Shown here: positions 1 to 7,850 of the stretch, one piece after another
How positions within the stretch are numbered: the stretch's first letter is position 1
How the letters are laid out: the number at the start of each line of letters is the position of its first letter
Made by a program: the position numbers and the translations under genes
The notes under the pieces: generated by a model
What the model saw: only the letters and a program-made list of their open reading frames with translations
Told to the model about the DNA's origin: nothing
Database searches by the model: none
Origin: Actinomycetota bacterium
GTDB lineage: Bacteria > Actinomycetota > Thermoleophilia > Solirubrobacterales > 70-9
Reading direction: 5' to 3'
DNA: 42,861 nucleotides
Assembly (NCBI GenBank): GCA_018268575.1
Contig: JAFDWF010000141.1
Coordinates: forward strand, 1-42,861

Positions 1-1602
1 CCCGGCCACATCCAGTACACGCGCAACATGGTCACCGGCGCCTCGACCGCGAACCTGGCGCTGCTCCTGATCGACGCGCGCAAAGGGGTGCTCGAACAGA
101 CCCGCCGCCACGCGCTGCTCTCCTCCTTGCTCGGCGTTCCCCACCTGGTCCTCTGCGTCAACAAAATGGACCTGGTCGATTACTCGCGCGAGGTCTACGA
201 CGAGATCCGCGAGGAGTTCGTCCAGTTCGCCGCCAAGCTCGACATCACCGACCTCGGCTTCGTGCCGATCTCGGCGCTGGAGGGCGACAACGTGGTCGAG
301 CGCTCGGCCAACATGCCCTGGTTCGACGGCCAGCCGCTGCTGGGCCACCTGGAGGACGTCCACATCGCCTCCGACCGCAACCTGGTCGACAACCGCTTCC
401 CGGTCCAGTACGTGATCCGCCCGCAGTCGGCCGAGTACCGCGATTACCGCGGCTTCGCCGGCTCGGTGGTCGGCGGCATCTTCAAGCAGGGCGACGAGGT
501 GATGGTGATGCCGTCGCGCAAAACCTCGAGGGTCGCCACGATCGACACCTCCGAAGGCGAGGTCGCCCAGGCCTTCCCGCCGATGGCGGTGACGCTGCGG
601 CTGGAGGACGACGTCGACGTCTCGCGCGGCGACATGATCTGCCGCCCGACCAACCAGCCGACCGCGAGCCGGCGGGTCGAGGCGACGATCTGCTGGTTCG
701 ACGAGACCTCGCAGCTGCGCACCGGGATCCCGTACCAGCTGAAGCACACCACCCGCTGGGTCGCCGCCGAGGTCGAGGAGCTGCGCTACCGGCTCGACGT
801 CGACACCCTGCATCGCGACCTCGACGCGGAGACGCTCGAGGTCAACGACATCGGCCGCGTCTCGATCCACACCACCTCGCCGCTCTTCTTCGACGAGTAC
901 CGGCTGAACCGGACCACCGGCAGCTTCATCCTGGTCGACCCGGCCACCGACCTGACGGTCGCCGCCGGGATGATCAAACGGCCCGGCGACGAGGTCGGCG
1001 GCGGGCCCTCCGACACCGCCTCGATCGTCGCCGAGAACATCACCTTCCACCCGTCGAAACTCTCCCGCGACGAGCGCTGGGGCGCGCTCGAAACCAGGGG
1101 GGCGACGATCTGGATGACCGGCCTCTCGGGCTCGGGCAAGTCGACGATCGCGACCGCGATCGAGCACACCCTCGTCTCCTCCGGCCAGGCCGCCTTCATG
1201 CTCGACGGCGACAACCTGCGCCACGGCCTCAACTCCGACCTCGGCTTCTCCGAGGCGGACCGCAACGAGAACGTACGCCGGGTCGGCGAGGTGGCAAAAA
1301 TCCTCGCCGAAGCCGGCACCGTCGCGATCGCCTCCCTGGTCAGCCCCTACCGGGGCGAGCGCGACCGCGTGCGGGCGATCCACGAGGAGGCCAGGATCCC
1401 CTTCTACGAGGTCTTCGTCGACACCCCGCTGGAGGAGTGCGAACGGCGCGACCCGAAGGGCCTCTACGCAAAGGCCCGAGCGGGCGAGATCACCGACCTG
1501 ACCGGCGTCGGCGCGCCCTACGAAGAGCCCGAGACGCCCGAGCTCCGCACCTCGGCCAACCTCGAGGAGGCAGTGCGGCAGGTGCTCGGGCTGTTGCGGT
1601 AG
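1..1602 (+). CDS. cysNC: Bifunctional sulfate adenylyltransferase subunit 1 / adenylylsulfate kinase (CysN-CysC fusion), 5' partial
   Basis: This enzyme takes part in sulfate activation. The GTPase half (CysN) drives APS formation with CysD, and the kinase half (CysC) phosphorylates APS to PAPS. The frame is open from base 1, so the gene starts upstream; 533 residues are visible. The sequence opens inside the GTPase G3 region (PGHIQYTRNM), then shows the G4 box NKMD and translation-factor-like beta-barrel domains to about residue 350. A complete APS kinase domain follows, with P-loop GLSGSGKST, the DGDNLRHGL motif and SPYRGERDRVR. cysD would be expected just upstream, outside the window. The fusion order CysN then CysC is the usual one. 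Identity is secure. Confidence 0.95.
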   Translation, partial: PGHIQYTRNMVTGASTANLALLLIDARKGVLEQTRRHALLSSLLGVPHLVLCVNKMDLVDYSREVYDEIREEFVQFAAKLDITDLGFVPISALEGDNVVERSANMPWFDGQPLLGHLEDVHIASDRNLVDNRFPVQYVIRPQSAEYRDYRGFAGSVVGGIFKQGDEVMVMPSRKTSRVATIDTSEGEVAQAFPPMAVTLRLEDDVDVSRGDMICRPTNQPTASRRVEATICWFDETSQLRTGIPYQLKHTTRWVAAEVEELRYRLDVDTLHRDLDAETLEVNDIGRVSIHTTSPLFFDEYRLNRTTGSFILVDPATDLTVAAGMIKRPGDEVGGGPSDTASIVAENITFHPSKLSRDERWGALETRGATIWMTGLSGSGKSTIATAIEHTLVSSGQAAFMLDGDNLRHGLNSDLGFSEADRNENVRRVGEVAKILAEAGTVAIASLVSPYRGERDRVRAIHEEARIPFYEVFVDTPLEECERRDPKGLYAKARAGEITDLTGVGAPYEEPETPELRTSANLEEAVRQVLGLLR

Positions 1603-1609
1603 GGGGCTC

Positions 1610-2222
1610 GGGGCGGACCGGCTGGCGCCCGGGTGTGGCCCGGGCCGGACCGATCGGAGCCCAGGCGTCCCGGGCGTCCCGGAGGCGACCCGGGCAGGCT
1701 GTGGCCGCCTCCGAGACGCTCGGGACGGAGGGTTTCGGGGGGAGACTGGCGCAGGGACGGGTGCGTGGCCGGGAGATCCCGGGAGCTCGGCATCTTCGTG
1801 ACGGAGCCGACGAAAGACGGCACGAAGACCGTGCGATCTGCGCGGGTCCCGTAGGGAAGATGCCTGGATACGGGAGATCCCGAGGATCCCCGCCCAGTCC
1901 GTGACGAAGACCCCACGATCGCAGGGAAGACGTATGCCTTCACGGGGAGGTTTGAGGCCCTCATCTCGCGCTGCATGATTTTGGGCCCCCATGGGGCCCA
2001 AAACCGTGGTCACGTGTTTGTAACAGTGGAGAAAGCGTGGAACCCGTGACGTCTCCCTCACGTCACCCGCGCACTTCCCGGCGTCTCCCTCACGTCTCCC
2101 CGACGTTCCCGGCGTCTTCGTGACGGGCGCGATCCCCGCCCCTCGCTCGGACCTCTGCCGTTCCCCTCGAATCTCGCCGGGTCCCTTTCGCATTCGGGCG
2201 CCAGCCGCCGACGCCCCGTCCC
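1610..2222. repeat. Long intergenic repeat, copy 1 (inverted relative to copy 2)
   Basis: About 610 bases with no convincing gene, between cysNC and the PHP gene. Most of it reappears in opposite orientation at about 11155-11815. The best block is 1899-1941 against the reverse of 11484-11526: 43 bases with one mismatch by eye. Other shared blocks are the CACGAAGACCGTGCGATC block near 1821-1846, a CATGG-centred GGGCCC palindrome near 1983-2000, a GTGGTCACGTG stretch, repeated GTGACGAAGAC words, and a GGGCGCCAGCC end. A hairpin-forming module near 1677-1714 (GGAGGCGACC ... GGCCGCCTCC) occurs in the same orientation in both copies. A GGCTGGCGCCC near 1620 faces GGGCGCCAGCC near 2198, like terminal inverted repeats. 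No transposase is visible. Confidence 0.75.
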
Positions 2223-2225
2223 TTC

Positions 2226-3038
2226 CTAAGCCCGCGCCGGCACCCGGGGCTCGCCGAGCCCGTACGTCTCATACGCCCCGAACTTGGCGAAGGTCTTGTG
2301 GGTCGGGCCGTGGTAGTCCGAGGAGCCGGTCGGGACGAGGTCGAGCTCGGCGCAGAGGTCGAGCAGGTGCTGCGTCTGCTCTTCGGTGTGGGTCGGGTAA
2401 AAGGTCTCGACCCCGTCGGCGCCGAGGCTGCGGATCAGGTCGTCGACCTCATTCGGCGCGGAGATGTCCCAGTAGGGGTGGGCGATGACGGCGACGCCGC
2501 CCGCTTCGCGGATCAGCGCTATGGCCTGCTCGGCGGTCGGCCAGCGGCGGGGGACGAAGGCTTTCGCGCCGGGGACGAGGTACTCCTCGAAGAAGGGGCC
2601 GAGGTCACCGGTCGCGCCCGCCGCCTTGGCGATGTGGGGGCGGCCGATCGAGTCGGCGCCGCCCGCCTCGCGGATCGCGTCGTCGAGGGTGAGGTCGAAG
2701 CCGAAGCCGCGCAGGTTCTCGATGATCTCCCCGGCGCGGGCGCGGCGCTCGTCCTGGGCGCGCTCGCAGGCGGGCTCGATCTTCGCCAGGTCGACCCAGT
2801 AGCCGCAGATGTGGAGGTCTTCGGCGTACTCGTGGACGCAGGACATCTCGACCGCGGGCACGATCTCGACCCCCAGCTCCCGCCCCGCCGCTTCGGCCTC
2901 CGGCACCCCCGCCACCGCGTCGTGGTCGGTGAGCGCCAGCGTCGTCACCCCGGCCTTCGCTGCCTCCGCGACCACCTCCGCGGCCGGCAGCTGGCCATCG
3001 GAGTGGGTGGAGTGACTCTGCAGCTCGACGAAGGGCAT
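2226..3038 (-). CDS. PHP-domain phosphoesterase (TrpH/YciV-like)
   Basis: A 270-residue protein with the N-terminal PHP signature: FVELQSHSTHSDG (metal-binding His pair), ALTDHDAVAG, then an EMSC motif and late His residues (IAHPYW, GSSDYHGP). Known relatives are 3',5'-nucleotide bisphosphate phosphatases or 5'-3' exonucleases of the RNase AM/TrpH group, acting on RNA or nucleotide monophosphate ends with a trinuclear metal centre. The start ATG is preceded by a TAGGCT -10-like box nine bases upstream, so the message is probably leaderless or nearly so. The gene stands alone, with a long repeat on its 3' side. Family call is firm; the exact substrate is not. Confidence 0.85.
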   Translation of the reverse strand: MPFVELQSHSTHSDGQLPAAEVVAEAAKAGVTTLALTDHDAVAGVPEAEAAGRELGVEIVPAVEMSCVHEYAEDLHICGYWVDLAKIEPACERAQDERRARAGEIIENLRGFGFDLTLDDAIREAGGADSIGRPHIAKAAGATGDLGPFFEEYLVPGAKAFVPRRWPTAEQAIALIREAGGVAVIAHPYWDISAPNEVDDLIRSLGADGVETFYPTHTEEQTQHLLDLCAELDLVPTGSSDYHGPTHKTFAKFGAYETYGLGEPRVPARA

Positions 3039-3047
3039 CGTCGGCGC

Positions 3048-3053
3048 AGCCTA
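3048..3053 (-). promoter_or_regulatory. Likely -10 box of the PHP gene
   Basis: TAGGCT on the minus strand ends nine bases before the PHP start codon, with no Shine-Dalgarno in between. The same spacing recurs before several other genes here. Confidence 0.4.
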
Positions 3054-3072
3054 TCTACGGAGCTCGCCCGGA

Positions 3073-3187
3073 GAGGCAGGCTGGGGGACCCTCCGAACGG
3101 CTTGTACTTTTTTGTGGAGGCGGATCTTGCTCGTCCGCGCCGGGCGAGACAAAAAAGTTGAGAGAGGAGGGTCCCCCAGCCTGCCTC
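3073..3187. repeat. Long two-armed hairpin between the PHP gene and the biotin carboxylase gene
   Basis: Perfect 22-bp arms at 3073-3094 and 3166-3187 enclose a second, inner 10-bp pair (ACTTTTTTGT at 3106-3115 and ACAAAAAAGT at 3149-3158) and a GC-rich tip. The whole structure spans 115 bases between two divergent genes, so it does not terminate either one. It may be a small mobile palindrome or a structured RNA. It lies just upstream of the likely biotin carboxylase promoter. Confidence 0.8.
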
Positions 3188-3207
3188 CCTCCCAGGCCCC
3201 AGACAAA

Positions 3208-3213
3208 TAGACT
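3208..3213 (+). promoter_or_regulatory. Likely -10 box of the biotin carboxylase gene
   Basis: TAGACT ends nine bases before the ATG at 3223, and no ribosome binding site separates them. This suggests a leaderless or very short-leader transcript. Confidence 0.4.
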
Positions 3214-3222
3214 GCGCCGCCG

Positions 3223-4989
3223 ATGTTCGAGAAGGTTCTGATCGCCAACCGCGGGGAGATCGCGATCCGCGTCGCCCGCACCCTGCGCGAGATGGGGATC
3301 GGATCGGTCGCGGTGTACTCGGAGATCGATCGTGACGCGCCGCACGTGCGCGAGGCCGACGAGGCCTTCCTGATCGGCCCGGCGCTGCCCGCCGAGAGCT
3401 ACCTGAACATCGCCAAGATCATCGCGACCGCGAAGGAGGCGGGCGCCGAAGGGATCCACCCCGGCTACGGCTTCCTCGCCGAGAACGCCGAGATGGCGCG
3501 CGCCTGCGCGGAGGCCGGGATCACCTGGATCGGCCCGCCGCCGGAGGCGATCGAAGCGATGGGATCGAAGACCCGCGCCCGCGAGATCATGGCCGAGGCC
3601 GGGGTGCCGATCGTCCCCGGCTCGACCGAGGTCGCGCCCGATCTCGAGGCTGCCCGCGGGCAGGCCGACGAAGCCGGCTATCCGGTCGCCTGCAAGGCCG
3701 CCGGCGGCGGCGGCGGCAAGGGCTTCCGCGTCGCGATGACCCCAGATGACCTGCAGGAGGCTTTTGAGGGTTCTGCCCGCGAAGGAGAGAAATTCTTCGG
3801 CGACTCGCGCGTCTACATCGAGCGCTACCTCGAGGACCCGCGCCACGTCGAGGTCCAGGTGCTGGCCGACTCGCACGGCAACGTGATCCACCTCGGCGAG
3901 CGCGACTGCTCGATCCAGCGCCGCCACCAGAAGGTGATCGAGGAGGCCCCCGGCCCGCACGTCGACGAGGAGATGCGCGCCCGGATCGGCAAGATCGCCA
4001 CCGATGCGGCCGCCGCAGTCGGCTATCGCGGCGCGGGCACGATCGAGGGCATGCAGGTCGGCGAGGAGTACTTCTTCCTCGAGATGAACACCCGCGTCCA
4101 GGTCGAGCACTGCGTGACCGAGATGATCAGCGGCCTCGACATCGTCCGCGAGCAGATCCTGGTCGCCGCCGGCGAGCCGCTCTCGGTCTCCCAGGACGAG
4201 GTCGACCTGCGCGGCTGGTCGATCGAGTGCCGGATCAACGCCGAGAACGCGGCGAAGAAATTCGCCCCCGCGCCGGGGCCGATCGGGCCGTCCTACCGCG
4301 AGCCCTCGGGACCCGGCGTACGGGTCGACTCGGGCGTCGAGGGGGGCTCCGAGGTCACCCCGATGTACGACCCGATGGTGGCCAAGCTGATCGTCTGGGA
4401 CGTCGACCGTGAGAAGGCGACGCGGCGGATGCTGCGGGCGCTCGACGAATACGACTCGGGCGGCCTCACCACCCTGATCCCCTTCCACAAGGCGATCCTG
4501 CGCACCGAGCAGTGGGCGAAGGGCGAGACCTGCCGCGACCTGATGGAGGACCGCGACTGGCTGAAGTCCACCGCGCCTGAGGCGGTCGCCGCGCCGGAGC
4601 CCTCGGAGGAGGGCGCCGAGATCGTCAGCCGCGATTACAAGGTCGAGGTCGGGGGCAAGCTCTTCGATGTCAAGGTGATCGGCGAGGCGGTCGCCGGGCC
4701 GGCGGCTCCCGCCGCGGGCGCCGGCCGCAAGCCGCCGAAGCGCGAGCGCAAGGGCGGTGGCGGTGCCGCGGCCTCGAGCGAGGCGCTGCCCGCGCCGCTG
4801 CAGGGCACGATCCTCAAGGTCGCCGTGTCCGAGGGGGCCGAGGTCTCCGAGGGCGACCTGATCTGCGTGATCGAGGCGATGAAGATGGAGAACGAGATCA
4901 CCGCCCACCGGTCGGGCAAGGTGACCGCCCTGAACGTCGCCGAGGGCGCCGCGATCAGCTCCGGTGACACGATCGCGATAATCGAGTAG
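3223..4989 (+). CDS. Acetyl/propionyl-CoA carboxylase alpha chain (biotin carboxylase-BCCP fusion)
   Basis: Carboxylates biotin with ATP and bicarbonate, feeding a carboxyltransferase that makes malonyl-CoA or methylmalonyl-CoA. The 588 residues carry an N-terminal biotin carboxylase domain (FEKVLIANRGEIAIR), an ATP-grasp glycine loop (AAGGGGGKGFRV, about 160-172), the catalytic EMNTRVQVEH (about 287-296), a spacer rich in Ala, Lys and Gly (about 485-520) and a C-terminal biotinyl domain with EAMKMEN; the biotinylated lysine is about residue 554. No carboxyltransferase beta gene is adjacent, so the partner is encoded elsewhere. Whether acetyl-CoA or propionyl-CoA is preferred cannot be read from the sequence. 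Confidence 0.93.
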   Translation: MFEKVLIANRGEIAIRVARTLREMGIGSVAVYSEIDRDAPHVREADEAFLIGPALPAESYLNIAKIIATAKEAGAEGIHPGYGFLAENAEMARACAEAGITWIGPPPEAIEAMGSKTRAREIMAEAGVPIVPGSTEVAPDLEAARGQADEAGYPVACKAAGGGGGKGFRVAMTPDDLQEAFEGSAREGEKFFGDSRVYIERYLEDPRHVEVQVLADSHGNVIHLGERDCSIQRRHQKVIEEAPGPHVDEEMRARIGKIATDAAAAVGYRGAGTIEGMQVGEEYFFLEMNTRVQVEHCVTEMISGLDIVREQILVAAGEPLSVSQDEVDLRGWSIECRINAENAAKKFAPAPGPIGPSYREPSGPGVRVDSGVEGGSEVTPMYDPMVAKLIVWDVDREKATRRMLRALDEYDSGGLTTLIPFHKAILRTEQWAKGETCRDLMEDRDWLKSTAPEAVAAPEPSEEGAEIVSRDYKVEVGGKLFDVKVIGEAVAGPAAPAAGAGRKPPKRERKGGGGAAASSEALPAPLQGTILKVAVSEGAEVSEGDLICVIEAMKMENEITAHRSGKVTALNVAEGAAISSGDTIAIIE

Positions 4990-5006
4990 CCAGTCGCCGC
5001 CCGTCG

Positions 5007-5055
5007 GTTGACGGGCCGAAAACTAAAGTCATGGTGGAGTTTTCGGCCCACCAAC
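5007..5055. repeat. 49-nt palindromic element, intergenic copy
   Basis: Two 18-bp arms (5007-5024, GTTGACGGGCCGAAAACT; 5038-5055) with two mismatches flank a 13-nt loop. The element lies between the convergent biotin carboxylase and sulfatase genes. A second copy with the same arm length and loop length is at 19692-19740 inside a coding region. It could act as a bidirectional terminator here, although no T tract follows. Confidence 0.8.
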
Positions 5056-5073
5056 ATCGGCGGGCCGCGGCGT

Positions 5074-6945
5074 TCAGTGTTTGTGGGCCTTTTCGCGTTC
5101 GTGTTGGCGGCGTTCTTCTTCGCGCTGTTCACGTTCGCGTTCCCGTTCGCGCTGTTCCTTTTCCCTTTCCAGCTTGGCCTTGCGCAGCTGGTCGCGGGTG
5201 AGGGGGATTTCCACAGCGGGTTCCTGGCAGGTGCGCCCGCGGCAGGTCTCGAGGCGGACCAGTTCCTTGTGCAGGAAGGCGCGGACCGGGAAGAAGTTCG
5301 GGTTGCGGACGATGTTGTTGAGCTCGTAGGGGTCCTTGTTGATGTCGTAGAGCTCTTTCTCGCCGTCCGGCCACTCGATGTACTTGTAGGGGCCGAGGCG
5401 GATCCCGTAGTAGTTCTTCGGCGGCGCGACCACCGAGGCGTGGGCGGGGGGATTGACCCCGAGCTTGCCCCGTGCGGTGCCCGCGGCGGCGCGTTCTCCG
5501 GCCCCTTCGGTCGCCGCCTGGCCGCCCTGTTCGACATCGTCGGTCTGCACGAAGGACTCGAACAGGAGCGGTCGGCGTGAGCGCAGGCTCGGTTCTTTCA
5601 TGTAGGGCACCAGCGAGACGCCGTCGATGCTTTTGTCGGGGGTGACCCCGGCGAGTTCGAGGATCGTCGGCGCGATGTCGATCGTCGAGGCGAGCTGGCC
5701 GGTCGAGGTGTTCGGTTTGATCCCCGGCCCGCGGATGATCAGCGGCAGGTGGGTCGAGGGCTCGTAGGCGAGGAACTTGCCGCCGACGAGGCGATGCTGG
5801 CCGAAGAAGAAGCCGTTGTCGGAGGTGAAGAGGATGTAGGTGTTGCGCAGCCGGTGCAGGGCGCCGAGCTCGTCGATGATCTGCTTGACCCCTTCGTCGA
5901 CCGAGATCAGCGCGTTCAGGCAGTTCTGGTAGTAGACCCGGTAGGTGTGGATTTCCTGGGCGCTCAGGTAGGGCGCTTCGCGGATGAAGCGGGGCTTGTC
6001 GTTGACGTTGCCCTCGTTGAACCCTTCGGAGCGGTTGTCGGGCAGCGGCGCCCCGGCGAAGCGGCCGATGTCACGGGTCGCCGGCTGCGGCCCCGCCGGT
6101 TTGCGGAAGTCACCGTGTGGCGCGGTGTAGTCGACCTGCATGTAGAAGGGCTGTTCGGGCGAGGTCGCGGCAAGTTCTTCGGTCGCCAGCTGGTTGAACT
6201 TGTCGGTCTCGAAGTAACACGGTTTGCCGTTCAGCGGGGCGTAGGGGCAGCCGGGGTCGTCGATTTCGCCGTATTCGCGCGTTTCCCAGCTGCCCGAGTT
6301 GCCGTAGGGCCCTTCGACCACGCCGTTGTTGTTCAGCAGGTAGCCGTAGGCGTAATGGTTGGTGTCGGAGTTGAGGACCGTGTGCCAGGAGCTCCAGCCG
6401 GGCGGCACTTCGGTGCCGGGGCTGTAGGGATAGTCGCCGTAGCCGTTGAGGATCTTGCCGATGTGGATCGTGCGGTAGCCCGCGCCCTGCAGCCAGGTCG
6501 CCAGGTTGTGCGAGTAGGCGAGACGGGACTGGAAGCCGGTCCAGCCGCCGTTCGGCGGCACGTTGCCCTGGACGTGGTTGTTGTGGGCGTAACGGCCGGT
6601 GAGGAGGCTGACGCGAGAGGGGGCGCAGAGGCTGTAGGGCGTGTAGTAACGGGTGAAGGTGATCCCTTTTTCGCCCAACAGCTGCAGCGTGTTCGGCATC
6701 GCGAATTCTTCGGCGCCGTTCGCCATCCGCACGCCGTCGTAGAGCTCTTCCATCGTCTCGTCGTCGGTCTGGACGACGACGAAGCTCGGTTTCTGCAGTT
6801 CGGAGGCCTTGGCCTGCGCCGCGCGCGCTTCCTCTGAGGTCGCGATCACCAGGCCGAGGACGAGCGCCAGCACGGCGATCGCGGCGGCGATTCGTGCCGC
6901 CGCGCCCAACTGCCGCGACTGGGTTTCAGGATCACGCGTATTCAT
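5074..6945 (-). CDS. Secreted sulfatase (formylglycine-dependent, arylsulfatase family)
   Basis: Hydrolyses sulfate esters outside the membrane. The 623-residue protein starts with a hydrophobic signal segment (about 18-35) ending near an A-x-A cleavage site. Metal-binding Asp61-Asp62 (VVQTDDE) is followed by the sulfatase signature LCAPSRVSLLTGR. Cys107 is the residue expected to become formylglycine (C-x-P-S-R). DNGFFFGQHRL and PLIIRGPGI are typical later sulfatase motifs. An insert near 470-510 and an unusual C-terminal tail of about 35 Arg/Glu/Lys-rich residues (probably helical) are extra. GGAG precedes the ATG. Substrate unknown; no sulfatase-modifying enzyme is in the window. Confidence 0.88.
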   Translation of the reverse strand: MNTRDPETQSRQLGAAARIAAAIAVLALVLGLVIATSEEARAAQAKASELQKPSFVVVQTDDETMEELYDGVRMANGAEEFAMPNTLQLLGEKGITFTRYYTPYSLCAPSRVSLLTGRYAHNNHVQGNVPPNGGWTGFQSRLAYSHNLATWLQGAGYRTIHIGKILNGYGDYPYSPGTEVPPGWSSWHTVLNSDTNHYAYGYLLNNNGVVEGPYGNSGSWETREYGEIDDPGCPYAPLNGKPCYFETDKFNQLATEELAATSPEQPFYMQVDYTAPHGDFRKPAGPQPATRDIGRFAGAPLPDNRSEGFNEGNVNDKPRFIREAPYLSAQEIHTYRVYYQNCLNALISVDEGVKQIIDELGALHRLRNTYILFTSDNGFFFGQHRLVGGKFLAYEPSTHLPLIIRGPGIKPNTSTGQLASTIDIAPTILELAGVTPDKSIDGVSLVPYMKEPSLRSRRPLLFESFVQTDDVEQGGQAATEGAGERAAAGTARGKLGVNPPAHASVVAPPKNYYGIRLGPYKYIEWPDGEKELYDINKDPYELNNIVRNPNFFPVRAFLHKELVRLETCRGRTCQEPAVEIPLTRDQLRKAKLEREKEQREREREREQREEERRQHEREKAHKH

Positions 6946-6976
6946 CGAACTCCACAGGCAATGCGCCTACCGCGAG

Positions 6977-7003
6977 AAAAAACCTCCGGGCGAAGCCGGA
7001 GTT
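6977..7003 (-). terminator. Rho-independent terminator of the dehalogenase gene
   Basis: Read on the minus strand: a CTCCGG/CCGGAG stem with a short loop followed by GTTTTTT. It lies just past the stop of the dehalogenase gene and before the downstream sulfatase gene. It is the only clear U-tract terminator I found in the window. Confidence 0.8.
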
Positions 7004-7026
7004 GCGCTCCGCAAACTAAAAGACGC

Positions 7027-7710
7027 TCAGGACGCGCCGAGCTTTTTGGCTGCTTCGCGAAAGTTCTTGACCGTCGCCGAGGGCGCTTTGCGGCCGTCGA
7101 GCTTCTCGCCATGCCGGTTGACCCAGATCACCGGCACGTTCATCTTGAGCACCGGGGCGATGTCGGTCGCGTAGTCGGAGCCGATGTGGACCCAGCCTTT
7201 TTTGCCGCCGATCCGGCGCGCGCACTCTTTGAAGTGGACCGGATCCGGCTTGTAGCTGCGGACCTGCTGGGCGGTGACGACGAGGTCGAGTTCGGTGCGC
7301 AGGTGGCGCCGCGAGATCCCCAGCAGTTTGTCGTCGATGTTGGAGATGATCCCGATCTCGTACTTCTTGCCGAGCCGGTCCATCGCCGCGTTGGCCTCGC
7401 GGAAGGGCAGCCAGTAGGCGACGCTGTTGGGCAGGAACTGGGCCCGCGAAGGCTCGATTTCCCAGCCGAACTCGCCCGCGACTTTGACGATCGAGCGGCG
7501 CAGCACCTCGGCGTAGAGCTCGTAGGAGCCGGCCATCACTTCCGCCTGGACCTCGAAGAAACGGTCGAGGAACGGCTGCTCCTCGAAGGAAAAGCCGTCT
7601 TTTGCAGCCTCTTTCTTGACCGCATCGACGATGCCCCGCTCCCAGTCGATGAGGGTGCCGTAGCAGTCGGTGGTCACCCAGTTGATGGTTTTGAGGGAGG
7701 GAAGGGCCAT
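7027..7710 (-). CDS. Haloacid dehalogenase type II-like HAD hydrolase
   Basis: A 227-residue HAD-superfamily enzyme. Motif I is TTDCYGTLIDW with nucleophile Asp15; the D-x-Y-G-T form is that of L-2-haloacid dehalogenases rather than the D-x-D of phosphatases. Motif II is IISNIDD, and motif III/IV includes SYKPDPVHF and HIGSDYATDI. Length matches the family (about 220-230). The likely reaction is hydrolytic removal of halide from 2-haloacids, although many relatives have other or unknown substrates. It is followed by its own terminator, so it is monocistronic. Confidence 0.82.
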   Translation of the reverse strand: MALPSLKTINWVTTDCYGTLIDWERGIVDAVKKEAAKDGFSFEEQPFLDRFFEVQAEVMAGSYELYAEVLRRSIVKVAGEFGWEIEPSRAQFLPNSVAYWLPFREANAAMDRLGKKYEIGIISNIDDKLLGISRRHLRTELDLVVTAQQVRSYKPDPVHFKECARRIGGKKGWVHIGSDYATDIAPVLKMNVPVIWVNRHGEKLDGRKAPSATVKNFREAAKKLGAS

Positions 7711-7804
7711 AAAAATGAAGGTTCGTTTCGCGTGCCCCGCCGAATCATCAGACTGCGAGGCGGGTCACGCGCCACTCACAGAGCGCGGGATTATGGCATT
7801 CGGA

Positions 7805-7810
7805 TAGGGT
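7805..7810 (+). promoter_or_regulatory. Possible -10 box for sucC
   Basis: TAGGGT lies about 40 bases upstream of the sucC ATG, in the interval shared with the divergent dehalogenase gene. No good -35 box was seen; tentative. Confidence 0.2.
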
Positions 7811-7850
7811 CCGCGCCGCGCCGTCCCCCGCGCGCCACGAATCCTTCCCC

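Noticed and set aside
1518..1976. Minus-strand frame in long repeat copy 1 sharing peptides such as FPAIVGSSSR with copy 2
   Set aside because: In copy 2 the shared peptides fall in different frames and are interrupted, so DNA-level repeat conservation explains them better than a gene.
3055..4908. Long minus-strand open frame opposite the biotin carboxylase gene
   Set aside because: Shadow frame in high-GC DNA; low-complexity Arg/Leu/Asp/Gly sequence, while the plus strand has a complete conserved enzyme.
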